In this document: positions 33,283-40,803 of the stretch, piece by piece | Position numbering within the stretch: the first letter of the stretch is position 1 | How the letters are laid out: each line of letters begins with the position of its first letter | Assembly (NCBI GenBank): GCA_020633205.1 | Contig: JACKEB010000010.1 | Span: forward strand, 1,426,001 to 1,490,000 | Source: Polyangiaceae bacterium | GTDB taxonomy: Bacteria; Myxococcota_A; Polyangia; Polyangiales; Polyangiaceae | Reading direction: 5' to 3' | Length of the DNA: 64,000 nt | Position numbers and translations under genes: made by a program | The notes under the pieces: generated by a model | Database searches by the model: none | What the model was told of the DNA's origin: nothing | What the model saw: only the letters and a program-made list of their open reading frames with translations

Positions 33283-34303
33283 GAAGCGCATAGCTGACTC
33301 TCACCCCACGCCAAACAACGTAGAGCGGCCGACCGCAGAGCGAACCAAGGTCGTGAACACCAAACCTCGCCTGGAGGTCCGCGATCTGGAGTTGGTGCTC
33401 GCTCTCGCGTCTACAGGCAGCACGGTCGCGGCGGCGGAGCGTCTGCACATCACGCAGTCGGCGGTCAGCCGAGCGCTTATCCTCGCGGAAGAGCGTATCG
33501 GCGTTCAGCTATTCGAACGCAAGCGTCGGGGCCTCCTGCCAACCCACGCAGGTGAGCGACTGATCGGAGGAGCCGGTCGCCTGCTGGAGCAATGGGTGGA
33601 GCTCGAGCGCCAGATCACGGCGCCGCCGATTGCTCCCCAACGCCTGAAGCTCGTGTGCCAGTGCTACACCGCTTACCGGTGGCTCCCGAGCACCCTGGCG
33701 CGCCTGCCGGAGTCGCTCTCGAACCTGGATGTGCAGCTCGCGGTGGAGCACACCGAGGACCCCCTCGCAGCGCTCAAAACGCGCAAAGTCGACATCGCCC
33801 TGCTCGCGTCTTCGAACGCCCCCGCTCCCCTCCGCGAGTTGCCGCTGTTTCACGATGAAATCGTGTTCCTGGTCGCTGACAACCACCCCCTGGCGAAGCA
33901 AAAGACCCTCACCAGCAAAGACTTACTGGGCCACACGCTGATTTCCTCGACTCAGACGCCCCAGGCCGAGGCCAGCTGGTTCATGCGCCAAGTGTTCGGA
34001 GCGCGCCAACCCAGACTCAAATACCTGCGCTTCCCGCTGACCGAGGCCGTGATCGACGCGACCCGAGCCGGTCTGGGGGTCGCGGCGCTGTCCGGCTGGA
34101 TTGTGGAGCCCTACCTGGATGACGGCCTTTGCATACTGCGGCTACGGGGCAAGCCCCTGCGCCGCTCCTGGACCATGGCTTTCCCCGCGGAATATGAGAG
34201 CGCTGCTCGCGGGCTCGCGTCGGCGCTACTCGCGGCCGCGCCAGAGCCCCATCCGCGCAGGCTAAGCCGGGGAAGCCGCGCCTCGAAATCAGCCGTTGTG
34301 TAG
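33281..34303 (+). CDS. LysR family transcriptional regulator
   Basis: 340 residues from GTG 33281. Winged helix-turn-helix at about 30-90 with LELVLALASTGSTVAAAERLHITQSAVSRALILAEERIGVQLFERKRRG, followed by the two-lobed effector domain, for example HEIVFLVADNHPLAKQ. The N-terminus before the DNA-binding domain is about 28 residues longer than usual, and the dyad at 33255-33282 touches the GTG; a later start near GTG at codon 24 is possible. Probably regulates the divergent GST gene. Confidence 0.88.
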   Translation: MKRIADSHPTPNNVERPTAERTKVVNTKPRLEVRDLELVLALASTGSTVAAAERLHITQSAVSRALILAEERIGVQLFERKRRGLLPTHAGERLIGGAGRLLEQWVELERQITAPPIAPQRLKLVCQCYTAYRWLPSTLARLPESLSNLDVQLAVEHTEDPLAALKTRKVDIALLASSNAPAPLRELPLFHDEIVFLVADNHPLAKQKTLTSKDLLGHTLISSTQTPQAEASWFMRQVFGARQPRLKYLRFPLTEAVIDATRAGLGVAALSGWIVEPYLDDGLCILRLRGKPLRRSWTMAFPAEYESAARGLASALLAAAPEPHPRRLSRGSRASKSAVV

Positions 34304-34584
34304 CTGGACTGCATAGCGCACGCGTGTTGGCTGCACGGTAAAAGCTGCGCTGCGCTCAGACCCCGTCGCGAGGGTTGCGCGCTCTCGGATCACGCCCCGA
34401 TCACGAGCGACGCAATGTGCAGGATTGGTGCTTGAAAGCAACCTCGCCGAAACATGCACCGTGTCCGAATCTCGATGGTCGGCGCAGGCTCCACCCTGCG
34501 GCGCCAAAAGTCTCGCACCTCCTCGGGCACGGATCCCGCAAGGGGCGCGACAACACCAACCCACGTCACTGCATGCGCTCGGTC

Positions 34585-36648
34585 ATGTCAGCCATGGATA
34601 CCTCCGAAGTCCTCACCACCTCCCTCTCCGCCTCTGGCGCCTGTCGCGAGGCGCTGCTCGCGCTGGAGTGGCTCGAGACCAACGGCCTCGGCGGCTTCGC
34701 CTCCTCCAGCGTCGCCGGCGCGAACACCCGCAAGTACCACGGGCTGCTGGTGAGTCGGACGCCTGAGCCACACCTCTTGCTCTCCAAGCTGGACCCCACG
34801 CTTATCTCCGCAGGGCAACGCATCGAGCTTGGCACCAATCTATTCCCCGGCGTGGTCCACCCCCGGGGCTTCGAGAGCGTCACGAGCTTCTCGGCTTCAC
34901 CCTTCCCGCGCTGGCGCTACGCCCTGAAGCAAGGCACGTTCGAGCGCGCGGTGATGATGCCTCGGGGGGAAGACGCGGTCCTGCTGCGCTTCTCGCTCAG
35001 CGTGGACGCAGCGCCCTGCGAGCTCGAGCTGACTCCCCTGTTGGCTTTCCGCGGGCTGCATCGGCTCACCCAAGAGAACTTCGCGTTTCGAGCGCGTGTG
35101 TTCGCGGAAGGTCCCCGCCACAAGATCAGCCCCTACGAGGGCATGGTGGACCTGTACTTCGAGCACGCTGACGGCGAAGCGCTCGAGTTCTTCCCCGGGC
35201 CCCACTGGCACTACCGCTTCGAGTATCCCCGGGAGCAAGAGCGCGGCTATGATTTCCGCGAGGACTTGTTCTGCCCTGGGCTGTTCGAGATCAGCCTGAA
35301 GCCGGGTGAGAGCTTCACGTTGCGCGTCGGCACCCAGCCAAGCGAGCGCACCCCAAGCGAGGCGTGGCAGCAGGAGCTCGCGCGACGCGAAGCTCGCGAC
35401 GCCCACTACTCGCGCCTGCCCGCTGGTTTCGCCGAGCTATCAGCGCGCAGTGAGGACTTCGTCGTCAACACTCCCTCAGGCTTGGCGATTCAAGCCGGTT
35501 ACCCCTGGTTCGAGTGCTGGGGTCGCGACGCCATGATCGCGGTGCCTGGCTTGTGCTTCGAGACAGGACGCCTGAGCGAAGGCACCCAGGTGCTCCGCAC
35601 CTTTGCCAGTCAGGCCCGCTCCGGCTTGATCCCCAACTTTCTGAATCCGCGCGGAGAACACGCCTACAACTCCGTCGATGCGTCTCTGTGGTTTGGCTGG
35701 GCGGTCGGTGAGTTGCTGCGCTTGGGAGAGCCGCAGCGCCTGGGGCACAGCGCGGAGGCGCGCGCCTTCCTGCCCGCGCTGGAACAGATCGTCGACGCCG
35801 TCCTGCGCAAGTCCACTCCAGGCCTCTGGCTTCAAGACTCTGGCCTGGTGTGGTCTGAAGCGCAGCTGACTTGGATGGACGCGAAGGTTCACGGTGTGCC
35901 CGTCACGCCCCGTCGAGGTCTCGCGGTCGAGATCAACGCGCTGTGGATCCACCTCCTCGACTTGGTGGTGCGCCTCAGCGACGAGCCGAACCCGCGCCTG
36001 GCTGAGCTAGTGGCATTGCGCGATCGCGCGCAGGCGACCTTCGCGCCCACGTTCTGGCTACCGGAGCTCGGTTACCTCGCGGATGTAGTCGAGCTGCATG
36101 ATCAAGGCAGCACCCAAGACGTATCGCTTCGCCCGAACCAGCTGCTCGCGGTGTCGCTCGAGGGTCCCGCCCTGGTGAGTGACGAACAAGCTCGCTCGCT
36201 CGTCGCCCAGGTGCGCGAACACCTCGTCACGCCGTTCGGGCTCCGCACGTTGGCGCCTGAGAGCGCCGCCTACTGCCCACACTACGCTGGCCCTCAAGAA
36301 GAACGAGACGGCGCCTACCATCAGGGCACCGTGTGGCCGTGGCTCGTCGGGCACTTCGTCGCAGCAGCCTTGAAGAGCGCAGCAGAGCCTTCCGTCGTGG
36401 CCGCGGAGCTGAGTCAGACTTTCGCTCCGCTGATCGACAAGCATCTAAGCGAGTACGGCGTCGGAAGCATCGCGGAGATCTTCGACGGCTCAGCGCCGCA
36501 CTCGCCGAATGGCTGCATTGCCCAAGCCTGGAGCGTTGGTGAGCTCATCCGAGCGCACGTCTGGCTTTCACGCAGCCTTCACCCTCACCCCCAAAATCAA
36601 TCGCAATCCCATCGCAATCAACAAGGAGCGACAGCTGAGGCTGGTTGA
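34585..36648 (+). CDS. Glycogen debranching enzyme (amylo-alpha-1,6-glucosidase)
   Basis: 687 residues from ATG 34585 (ATG 34594 is three codons later). The N-terminal GDE domain begins EWLETNGLGGFASSSVAGANTRKYHGLLVS. The catalytic (alpha/alpha)6 domain has AGYPWFECWGRDAMIAVPGLC with the acid Asp, NSVDASLWFG, TWMDAK, YHQGTVWPWLVGHF and VGSIAEIFDGSAP. It hydrolyses alpha-1,6 branch points in glycogen or maltodextrins. The frame is open to 34375 but without homologous sequence. The C-terminus ends with a Gln/Asn/His-rich tail that contains one C-rich word. It heads a set of alpha-glucan genes, ten bases from the next. Confidence 0.92.
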   Translation: MSAMDTSEVLTTSLSASGACREALLALEWLETNGLGGFASSSVAGANTRKYHGLLVSRTPEPHLLLSKLDPTLISAGQRIELGTNLFPGVVHPRGFESVTSFSASPFPRWRYALKQGTFERAVMMPRGEDAVLLRFSLSVDAAPCELELTPLLAFRGLHRLTQENFAFRARVFAEGPRHKISPYEGMVDLYFEHADGEALEFFPGPHWHYRFEYPREQERGYDFREDLFCPGLFEISLKPGESFTLRVGTQPSERTPSEAWQQELARREARDAHYSRLPAGFAELSARSEDFVVNTPSGLAIQAGYPWFECWGRDAMIAVPGLCFETGRLSEGTQVLRTFASQARSGLIPNFLNPRGEHAYNSVDASLWFGWAVGELLRLGEPQRLGHSAEARAFLPALEQIVDAVLRKSTPGLWLQDSGLVWSEAQLTWMDAKVHGVPVTPRRGLAVEINALWIHLLDLVVRLSDEPNPRLAELVALRDRAQATFAPTFWLPELGYLADVVELHDQGSTQDVSLRPNQLLAVSLEGPALVSDEQARSLVAQVREHLVTPFGLRTLAPESAAYCPHYAGPQEERDGAYHQGTVWPWLVGHFVAAALKSAAEPSVVAAELSQTFAPLIDKHLSEYGVGSIAEIFDGSAPHSPNGCIAQAWSVGELIRAHVWLSRSLHPHPQNQSQSHRNQQGATAEAG
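36583..36595 (+). repeat. C-rich interspersed word, strong form (CCTCACCCCCAAA)
   Basis: In the disordered tail of the debranching enzyme, encoding HPHPQN. Its complement is identical to the words at 13590 and 47953. Confidence 0.6.
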
Positions 36649-36657
36649 AAGCCGACA

Positions 36658-37941
36658 ATGAAGATCCTGATGTTTGGCTGGGAGTTCCCGCCAGCGATCA
36701 GTGGAGGCTTGGGCACGGCCTGCCACGGTCTGACCTTAGGAATGAGCCAACTGGGCGTCGATATCGCGTTCGTCTTGCCGCGAATCGACGACCCAAGTGA
36801 AGGCCAACACTTGGAACTGATCGGCGCCAATCAGGTGCCGATCCCCAAGGAACCAATCACGGAGACGCATAGCGTCTTCCGCACCATCGAGGTCCCGTCA
36901 CCCTTGCGACCCTACGAAACGCCGGAGACTTACCGCGCCGCCTGGGAAGAGCGCTTCACCGTGGTGAATCAACCGCCAATGGATGATGAGCCGCGCGGAT
37001 TGCTCGAGATGGGTGGGGACTACTCAAGCGATCTCTTCGGTGAGGTCCACCGCTACGCGATCATCGGCGGCCGTCTGGGCAAGCTCGAACCCCACGACGT
37101 GGTCCACGCTCACGACTGGATGACGTTCCCCGCCGGGATTGCCGCAGCGGACGCGAGCGGAAAGCCGCTCGTGGTTCACGTGCACGCGACGGAGTTCGAC
37201 CGCAGCGGTGAGCACGTCAATCAAGGGATCTACGACATCGAGCGCCTGGGCGTGCAGCGCGCGGATCGAGTCATTGCGGTGAGCGAGCGCACCCGGCGCA
37301 CGCTGATCGATCGCTATGGCGCCGACCCGAAGAAGGTGCGCGTGGTGCACAACGCCGTGACCAAGGACAAGCGCGTCGAGCGCAGCGACATCGAGCGCCC
37401 GCTCAAAGAGAAGGTCGTGCTGTTTCTCGGTCGCGTGACGATGCAAAAGGGCCCGGACTACTTCGTCGAAGCCGCCGCAAAGGTCCTCGAGCGCGTGCGC
37501 AACGTGCGCTTCGTGATGGCAGGCAACGGCGACATGTTGCCGCGCATGATCGAACGCGCGGCGGCGCTCCGCATCACGAACCACTTCCACTTCACGGGCT
37601 TCTTGAAGGGTGAGGAAGTGGACCGCATGTTCGCGCAGAGCGACCTGTACGTCTTCCCGTCGGTCTCCGAACCCTTTGGCATCACGCCGTTTGAGGCCAT
37701 CAAGCACGACGTGCCGGTGATCTTGAGCAAGCAAACCGGCGTCGCGGAAACGCTACCCAACGCCGTGCAAGTCGACTTCTGGGATATCGACTGCCTGGTC
37801 GACGCAATCGTCGAGCTACTCACAGAGCAAGACAAAGCGCAGCAGCTGGTGGAGCAACACCGGCGCGACTTGGAATCCGTGGATTGGTCACGCGCCGCAG
37901 AGCGCGTGCTCGAAGTGTATGGGGAGGTAACTCAGTCATGA
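36658..37941 (+). CDS. Glycosyltransferase family 4, glycogen-synthase-like
   Basis: 427 residues. N-terminal Rossmann lobe starts MKILMFGWEFPPAISGGLGTACHGL, the sugar-nucleotide glycan-binding form of glycogen synthases (the KxGGL loop reads ISGGLG). C-terminal lobe has LFLGRVTMQKGPDYFVEAAAKV, DLYVFPSVSEPFGITPFEAIKHD with the Glu pair of EX7E retaining GT4 enzymes. It probably elongates alpha-1,4-glucan from ADP- or UDP-glucose. It overlaps the GH57 gene by four bases (ATGA), implying a joint role in glucan formation or trimming. Confidence 0.88.
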   Translation: MKILMFGWEFPPAISGGLGTACHGLTLGMSQLGVDIAFVLPRIDDPSEGQHLELIGANQVPIPKEPITETHSVFRTIEVPSPLRPYETPETYRAAWEERFTVVNQPPMDDEPRGLLEMGGDYSSDLFGEVHRYAIIGGRLGKLEPHDVVHAHDWMTFPAGIAAADASGKPLVVHVHATEFDRSGEHVNQGIYDIERLGVQRADRVIAVSERTRRTLIDRYGADPKKVRVVHNAVTKDKRVERSDIERPLKEKVVLFLGRVTMQKGPDYFVEAAAKVLERVRNVRFVMAGNGDMLPRMIERAAALRITNHFHFTGFLKGEEVDRMFAQSDLYVFPSVSEPFGITPFEAIKHDVPVILSKQTGVAETLPNAVQVDFWDIDCLVDAIVELLTEQDKAQQLVEQHRRDLESVDWSRAAERVLEVYGEVTQS

Positions 37942-39170
37942 TCTCGGTGTGCTTCTATTTTCAGGTCCATCAGCCGTTTCGCCTGCGGCCCGACTATCGC
38001 TACTTCAACATTGGTCGCGACCACGACTACGAAGACGACCGCGCCAACGCACAGATCATGCGGAAGGTGGCGGACAAGTGCTACCTGCCCACGAACCGCC
38101 TGATCCTCGACATGATCCGCAAGACGGATGGGCGTTTCCGTGCGAGTTACTCGATCACCGGCACGGCGATCGAGCAGTTTCGCATGTATTGCCCCGAGGT
38201 ACTGGATAGCTTCCGTGAGCTGGTAGACACCGGCTGTGTCGAACTCATCGGCGAGACGTACTACCACTCCCTGGCCTTCTTGTTCTCGCGCCCGGAGTTC
38301 GCCGAACAAGTCGCGCTCCACCAGCGCACGCTGCAGCAAGAGTTCGGAGTGCGGGCGACGACGTTCCGCAACACCGAGCTGATTTACAACAACGAGCTCG
38401 CTCACGAAGTCGAACGCCTGGGTTTCGACGCCGTCATCGCGGAAGGCACTGAGCGCTCCTTGCAGTGGCGCAGTCCAAACTTCGTCTATCAGCCCGCTCC
38501 ATGTCGCAAGACGAAGCTCCTGCTGAAGAACTATCGCCTCTCCGATGACCTGGCGTTCCGCTTCTCGGATCGCAACTGGGAAGGTTGGCCCCTCACCGCG
38601 CCCAAGTTCGCTTCGTGGCTGCATCAGGTCGCGGGCGGCGGCGAGACCATCAACCTGTTCATGGACTACGAGACCTTCGGTGAGCACCAGTGGGCCGAGA
38701 CCGGCATCTTCGATTGCCTGCGTCACCTGCCCGAGGCCGTATTGCAACACCCCGACTTCCGTTTTCATACCCCCGCGGAAGTGGCGCGGCTCCACCCGCC
38801 GGTCGCGAAGCTCGATGTGCCGTTCGTCACCTCGTGGGCTGACGCCGAGCGCGACGTGACGGCTTGGCTTGGCAATCCACTGCAGGACGCCTCGGTGGAG
38901 GCCATCTACGCGCTAGAGCAGGCGGTGAAGAAGAGCGGTGACATCCAGCTGATCGGCACCTGGCGCCGCCTGCTGACGAGCGACCATTTCTACTACATGT
39001 GCACGAAGTTCTTCAGCGACGGCGACGTGCACAAGTACTTCAACCCCTACAAGACGCCCTACGACGCGTTCGTGATCTACAACAACGTGCTCGCCGATCT
39101 GCGGGTCGAGCTGGAGCGCCGCGGCCTGCTTCAGCTGTCCGCGGAGGAGCACGCGAAGATCGCCGTCTGA
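37938..39170 (+). CDS. Glycoside hydrolase family 57 (alpha-amylase-like)
   Basis: 410 residues from ATG 37938, coupled to the GT4 gene. GH57 regions: VCFYFQVHQPFRL (region 1), GETYYHSLAFLFS (region 2), FRNTELIYNNELAHEVERLGFDAVIAEGTERS (region 3, catalytic Glu in AEG or EGTE) and LFMDYETFGEHQ (region 4, catalytic Asp). Family members are alpha-amylases, 4-alpha-glucanotransferases or branching enzymes. Small size without the extra domains of branching enzymes favours amylase or transferase activity. A cytoplasmic enzyme, given no signal peptide. It converges on the GH13 gene with a 19-base gap. Confidence 0.9.
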   Translation: MISVCFYFQVHQPFRLRPDYRYFNIGRDHDYEDDRANAQIMRKVADKCYLPTNRLILDMIRKTDGRFRASYSITGTAIEQFRMYCPEVLDSFRELVDTGCVELIGETYYHSLAFLFSRPEFAEQVALHQRTLQQEFGVRATTFRNTELIYNNELAHEVERLGFDAVIAEGTERSLQWRSPNFVYQPAPCRKTKLLLKNYRLSDDLAFRFSDRNWEGWPLTAPKFASWLHQVAGGGETINLFMDYETFGEHQWAETGIFDCLRHLPEAVLQHPDFRFHTPAEVARLHPPVAKLDVPFVTSWADAERDVTAWLGNPLQDASVEAIYALEQAVKKSGDIQLIGTWRRLLTSDHFYYMCTKFFSDGDVHKYFNPYKTPYDAFVIYNNVLADLRVELERRGLLQLSAEEHAKIAV

Positions 39171-39189
39171 AGCGAGCCGCTGCCCGAAC

Positions 39190-40797
39190 TCAGCCGCAGC
39201 GGTAGATACGCACCCCGGCGGGCTCCAGGCGGAGCTCGTCGGGAGCCGCAGCAATGTCCGGATGACCGCCAAACAGCGAACGGAGCGGCCTGCCGCGCCA
39301 GCTGTCCGGGAAGTGCAACGTCTGTTCGCGCCCCACGTCGAAGTTCGCGACGACTAGGTACTCGTTCTTCTGGGTTTGGGGGTGAGAGCGACAACCGGCG
39401 ACCAGCGCTGGATGATCGCCGTCGATGAAGTGCAGATTTTTTGCCACTCGGAAAATCGAATCCGAAGCCTGCAGGTGATTGATGGCTCTGAGCGCCTCAG
39501 CGTAGCGTCCGTCGCCGAGCTGATGGAAGCCATCGGGCGCCCCGATGAACGGCACTCGAGTGTCCGTTCCATGCTCGACTCCCTGGACGACGCCCGTGGC
39601 CCCCAAGCCAAGCAGCGCCACCACGGCGTAGCGCGCGGGCGTTGCCGCGGCAGAGCCATACTCTTCTGCGACTGATCCGCTGTCCTGGGACAACACTGGG
39701 AGGTAGTGGTGCAATCGCGGCTCCGCGCGGTGCAAGTAGAGCAAGTATCGCCGAGTGTCGGCGGCGTACGGCGACTCCCACGCGGTGCCTAGCAGCATCT
39801 GCACGCCGCCGTGCCACAGCAGGCGCTCTGCTGCTTGCTCTGAATCGAAGAGCTCCGCCAGCACGGCGACGTGGGGATAACGCGCATTGAGCACGTTCAA
39901 CATCTGCTCCAGGAAGCCGCGGTGAGTGCTGTGGGCATTGTCGAGGCGCACCACGCCACCCGTTTCCGCGGAGAACCGTGACCAGAACAGCGCATAGCGC
40001 GTCAGCTCGTCCCACAGCGCCTGACGCACATTGGGCTCGGGGTGCCCCGTGTTGAGCAGCACCACGTCGTCCCACTTCACCCAGTTCTTCCCCGCCCAGA
40101 AGCCTGCCCGCTTCAAGCCGTCGGCCTCGGTTGCGTCGGGGACGATCCACTCGGGATGGGAACGCGCGATGCTGCCCTCACGCGCGACGTGATTCACCAC
40201 CAAGTCCATGCACAAGCCGATCCCCAGCCGCTTGGCCTCGGCGGTGAACGCCTCGAACTGTTCGATGGAGGAACTCACTGACGTCGGCTCGGCGTACGCC
40301 TGGGTGACGCGGAACCAATCGGAGATCGCGTACGGGCTCTCGGAGGGGCCCATCATGGTGATAGGCAACAAATGCACCGCGTTGAACCCCAGATCGTGAA
40401 TGCGCTGGAGTTCCTGGCGCCACTGGGGAAAACGCCCGCTCACCCGCGGAATCAACGTGTACATCCGCAGGTCATTCACCAGCCGCGGCTCGACCTTGAG
40501 CCTACCGTGAGGGCGCGCCTCGCGCTCGAAGGAGGCACCGCCATCCCAGGAGGCGTGAAGCTGAAAATGGAAGACGCCGAGCTGATTGACCTCGAACTCC
40601 ACCCGATAGCGATCTCCCGCAACACGGTGCAGCGGCAGATCGACGAAGGTACCCACGGGCCCTGGCAAATCCGTGCGCGCGATCACCAGCGACGGTTGCA
40701 ACGGCACCTCCGCTTCGATCGCGAAGCGGCTCCCAAGCTCGGCGCGCAGGAAGTCGCCTTCCGCACACACACCAACCCGACGTGGACGTTTGATCAC
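39190..40797 (-). CDS. GH13 alpha-amylase family enzyme
   Basis: 535 residues. An N-terminal beta domain (about 1-105, with VEFEVNQLGVFHFQLHAS) precedes a TIM barrel: LRMYTLIPRVSGRFPQWRQELQRIHDLGFNAVHLLPIT, CMDLVVNHVA (region I), GGVVRLDNAHSTHRG (region II, nucleophile Asp), VAVLAELFDSE (region III, Glu acid). A clear region IV NHD is not obvious, as in debranching-enzyme N-terminal glucanotransferase and GlgE-type members. Likely a 4-alpha-glucanotransferase or maltooligosaccharide hydrolase. Gene lies six bases downstream of the glucan phosphorylase gene. Confidence 0.85.
   Translation of the reverse strand: MIKRPRRVGVCAEGDFLRAELGSRFAIEAEVPLQPSLVIARTDLPGPVGTFVDLPLHRVAGDRYRVEFEVNQLGVFHFQLHASWDGGASFEREARPHGRLKVEPRLVNDLRMYTLIPRVSGRFPQWRQELQRIHDLGFNAVHLLPITMMGPSESPYAISDWFRVTQAYAEPTSVSSSIEQFEAFTAEAKRLGIGLCMDLVVNHVAREGSIARSHPEWIVPDATEADGLKRAGFWAGKNWVKWDDVVLLNTGHPEPNVRQALWDELTRYALFWSRFSAETGGVVRLDNAHSTHRGFLEQMLNVLNARYPHVAVLAELFDSEQAAERLLWHGGVQMLLGTAWESPYAADTRRYLLYLHRAEPRLHHYLPVLSQDSGSVAEEYGSAAATPARYAVVALLGLGATGVVQGVEHGTDTRVPFIGAPDGFHQLGDGRYAEALRAINHLQASDSIFRVAKNLHFIDGDHPALVAGCRSHPQTQKNEYLVVANFDVGREQTLHFPDSWRGRPLRSLFGGHPDIAAAPDELRLEPAGVRIYRCG
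39375..39387 (-). repeat. C-rich interspersed word, one mismatch from strong form
   Basis: On the coding (minus) strand it reads TCTCACCCCCAAA and encodes SHPQT in a surface loop of the GH13 enzyme, C-terminal beta domain. Confidence 0.5.
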
Positions 40798-40803
40798 TCG
40801 GTC